Below the pieces are notes generated by a model, which made no database searches, had not been told where the DNA came from, and saw nothing but the letters and a program-made list of their open reading frames with translations. The position numbers were made by a program, and so were the translations under genes. A DNA stretch of 64,000 nt from NCBI GenBank assembly GCA_020636255.1, contig JACJYE010000004.1, positions 62,001 to 126,000 of the forward strand. The letters are read 5' to 3'. Source of the stretch: Lewinellaceae bacterium (GTDB taxonomy: Bacteria; Bacteroidota; Bacteroidia; Chitinophagales; Saprospiraceae). Positions 63,761-64,000 of this stretch are shown here, piece by piece; position 1 is the first letter of the stretch; every line of letters starts with the position of its first letter.

Positions 63761-63772
63761 GCAATCGATTGT
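63761..63772. promoter_or_regulatory. LacI-type operator GCAATCGATTGT (site 4)
   Basis: GCAATCGATTGT, 11 of 12 bases identical to sites 1 and 3 and identical to site 2. It lies 59 bases before the rightward ATG at 63832 and 127 bases upstream of the GH10 -7 box, so it may control either or both. Confidence 0.6.
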
Positions 63773-63831
63773 GTTATTCAAGAAAAAATGCTTTTCTTAG
63801 GCTGTTCATTCACCTAACCAAGCAGTTCGGC

Positions 63832-64000
63832 ATGAAAAAGAAACCCGGCTTATCCCTTATATGCGTTGTGCTCGTATGCCTGATGCCCTCCCTATCCTTT
63901 GGCCAGCCCTATCAGCTCAACGAGCAGGGCTATTTTGAAAAACAAGGCGCCGATATTCTCGTGTTCAACAACTGGTATAATGGGCTTTTCAGCGACTCCA
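63832..64000 (+). CDS. Secreted protein, N-terminal end only (probable PUL member)
   Basis: The frame is open to the window edge (56 codons). It begins MKKKPGLSLICVVLVCLMP with a signal peptide ending SLSFGQ, then a mature start PYQLNEQGYFEKQGADILVF. The start resembles secreted glycan-active proteins of Bacteroidota, but the visible part is too short to assign a family. The operator at 63761 just upstream ties it to the xylan regulon. Confidence 0.7.
   Translation, partial: MKKKPGLSLICVVLVCLMPSLSFGQPYQLNEQGYFEKQGADILVFNNWYNGLFSDS

Larger units (their letters stand above)
63488..63831. other. Divergent regulatory region GH10 / last gene
   Basis: A 344-bp spacer without a gene. It contains palindromic element copy B, a -7 box for GH10 and an operator of the LacI-type series at 63761. 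Confidence 0.6.

Noticed and set aside
1..64000. CRISPR arrays, rRNA operons, insertion sequences, prophage
   Set aside because: No short regular repeats with spacers, no rRNA-like sequence, and no transposase, integrase or phage structural genes were found on either strand.

Overview
The window comes from a Bacteroidota chromosome, most likely a Saprospiraceae/Lewinella-like marine or environmental member. Supporting signs are two SusC/SusD pairs, four proteins ending in type IX secretion (T9SS) sorting domains, LytS/LytTR two-component pairs, weak Shine-Dalgarno sites and several TAnnTTTG-type -7 promoter boxes. No rRNA, phage, transposase or CRISPR array was seen. The placement is inferred from gene content only.

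Region 1 (1-31.8 kb) is mostly core and housekeeping DNA. It holds the end of an Omp85-type barrel gene, a purM-nth operon, an M23 peptidase, yqgE, fabD, folE, two LytS/LytTR sensor-regulator pairs, a fructosamine-kinase-like gene, a lipoprotein alkaline phosphatase, an acyl-CoA dehydrogenase, a DUF434 protein, a DUF2911-TPR protein, an FRG-domain protein, a large secreted T9SS protein and tRNA-His(GTG). A pair of coiled-coil proteins, one of them membrane-anchored, follows. Next comes a same-strand run of six genes: GT2, aldo/keto reductase, FAD oxidoreductase, arginine deiminase, hot-dog thioesterase and a YihY-type membrane protein.

Region 2 (31.8-64 kb) is a large polysaccharide utilization locus that by its enzymes targets (glucurono)xylan. 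A leftward block runs MFS hexuronate-type transporter, GH67 alpha-glucuronidase, SDR, GH3 glycosidase. A divergent LacI-type regulator is followed by a leftward susC1-susD1-TIG lipoprotein operon and a leftward DUF5060/TIM-barrel glycosidase with a T9SS tail. A rightward operon then carries susC2, susD2, two surface glycan-binding lipoproteins and a sodium/solute symporter. Facing it is a leftward GH10 xylanase followed by a catalytic-domain-free protein with three repeated putative carbohydrate-binding domains. Another secreted protein begins at the right edge.

Proposed working order: secreted GH10 cuts the backbone, the Sus-like outer-membrane systems bind and import oligosaccharides, GH67 removes (methyl)glucuronate, GH3 trims xylo-oligosaccharides, and the MFS and SSS carriers move the products across the inner membrane. 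The palindrome GCAATCGATTGC, exact or with one mismatch, occurs at four non-coding places: between the transporter and LacI genes, twice upstream of susC1 (once over its probable -33 box), and between GH10 and the last gene. This suggests a LacI-type regulon. susC2 instead carries a different dyad, TGATAAG-AG-CTTATCA, next to its probable -7 box, so the two Sus systems may respond to different signals. A separate palindromic element of about 100 bp is dispersed at three intergenic places.
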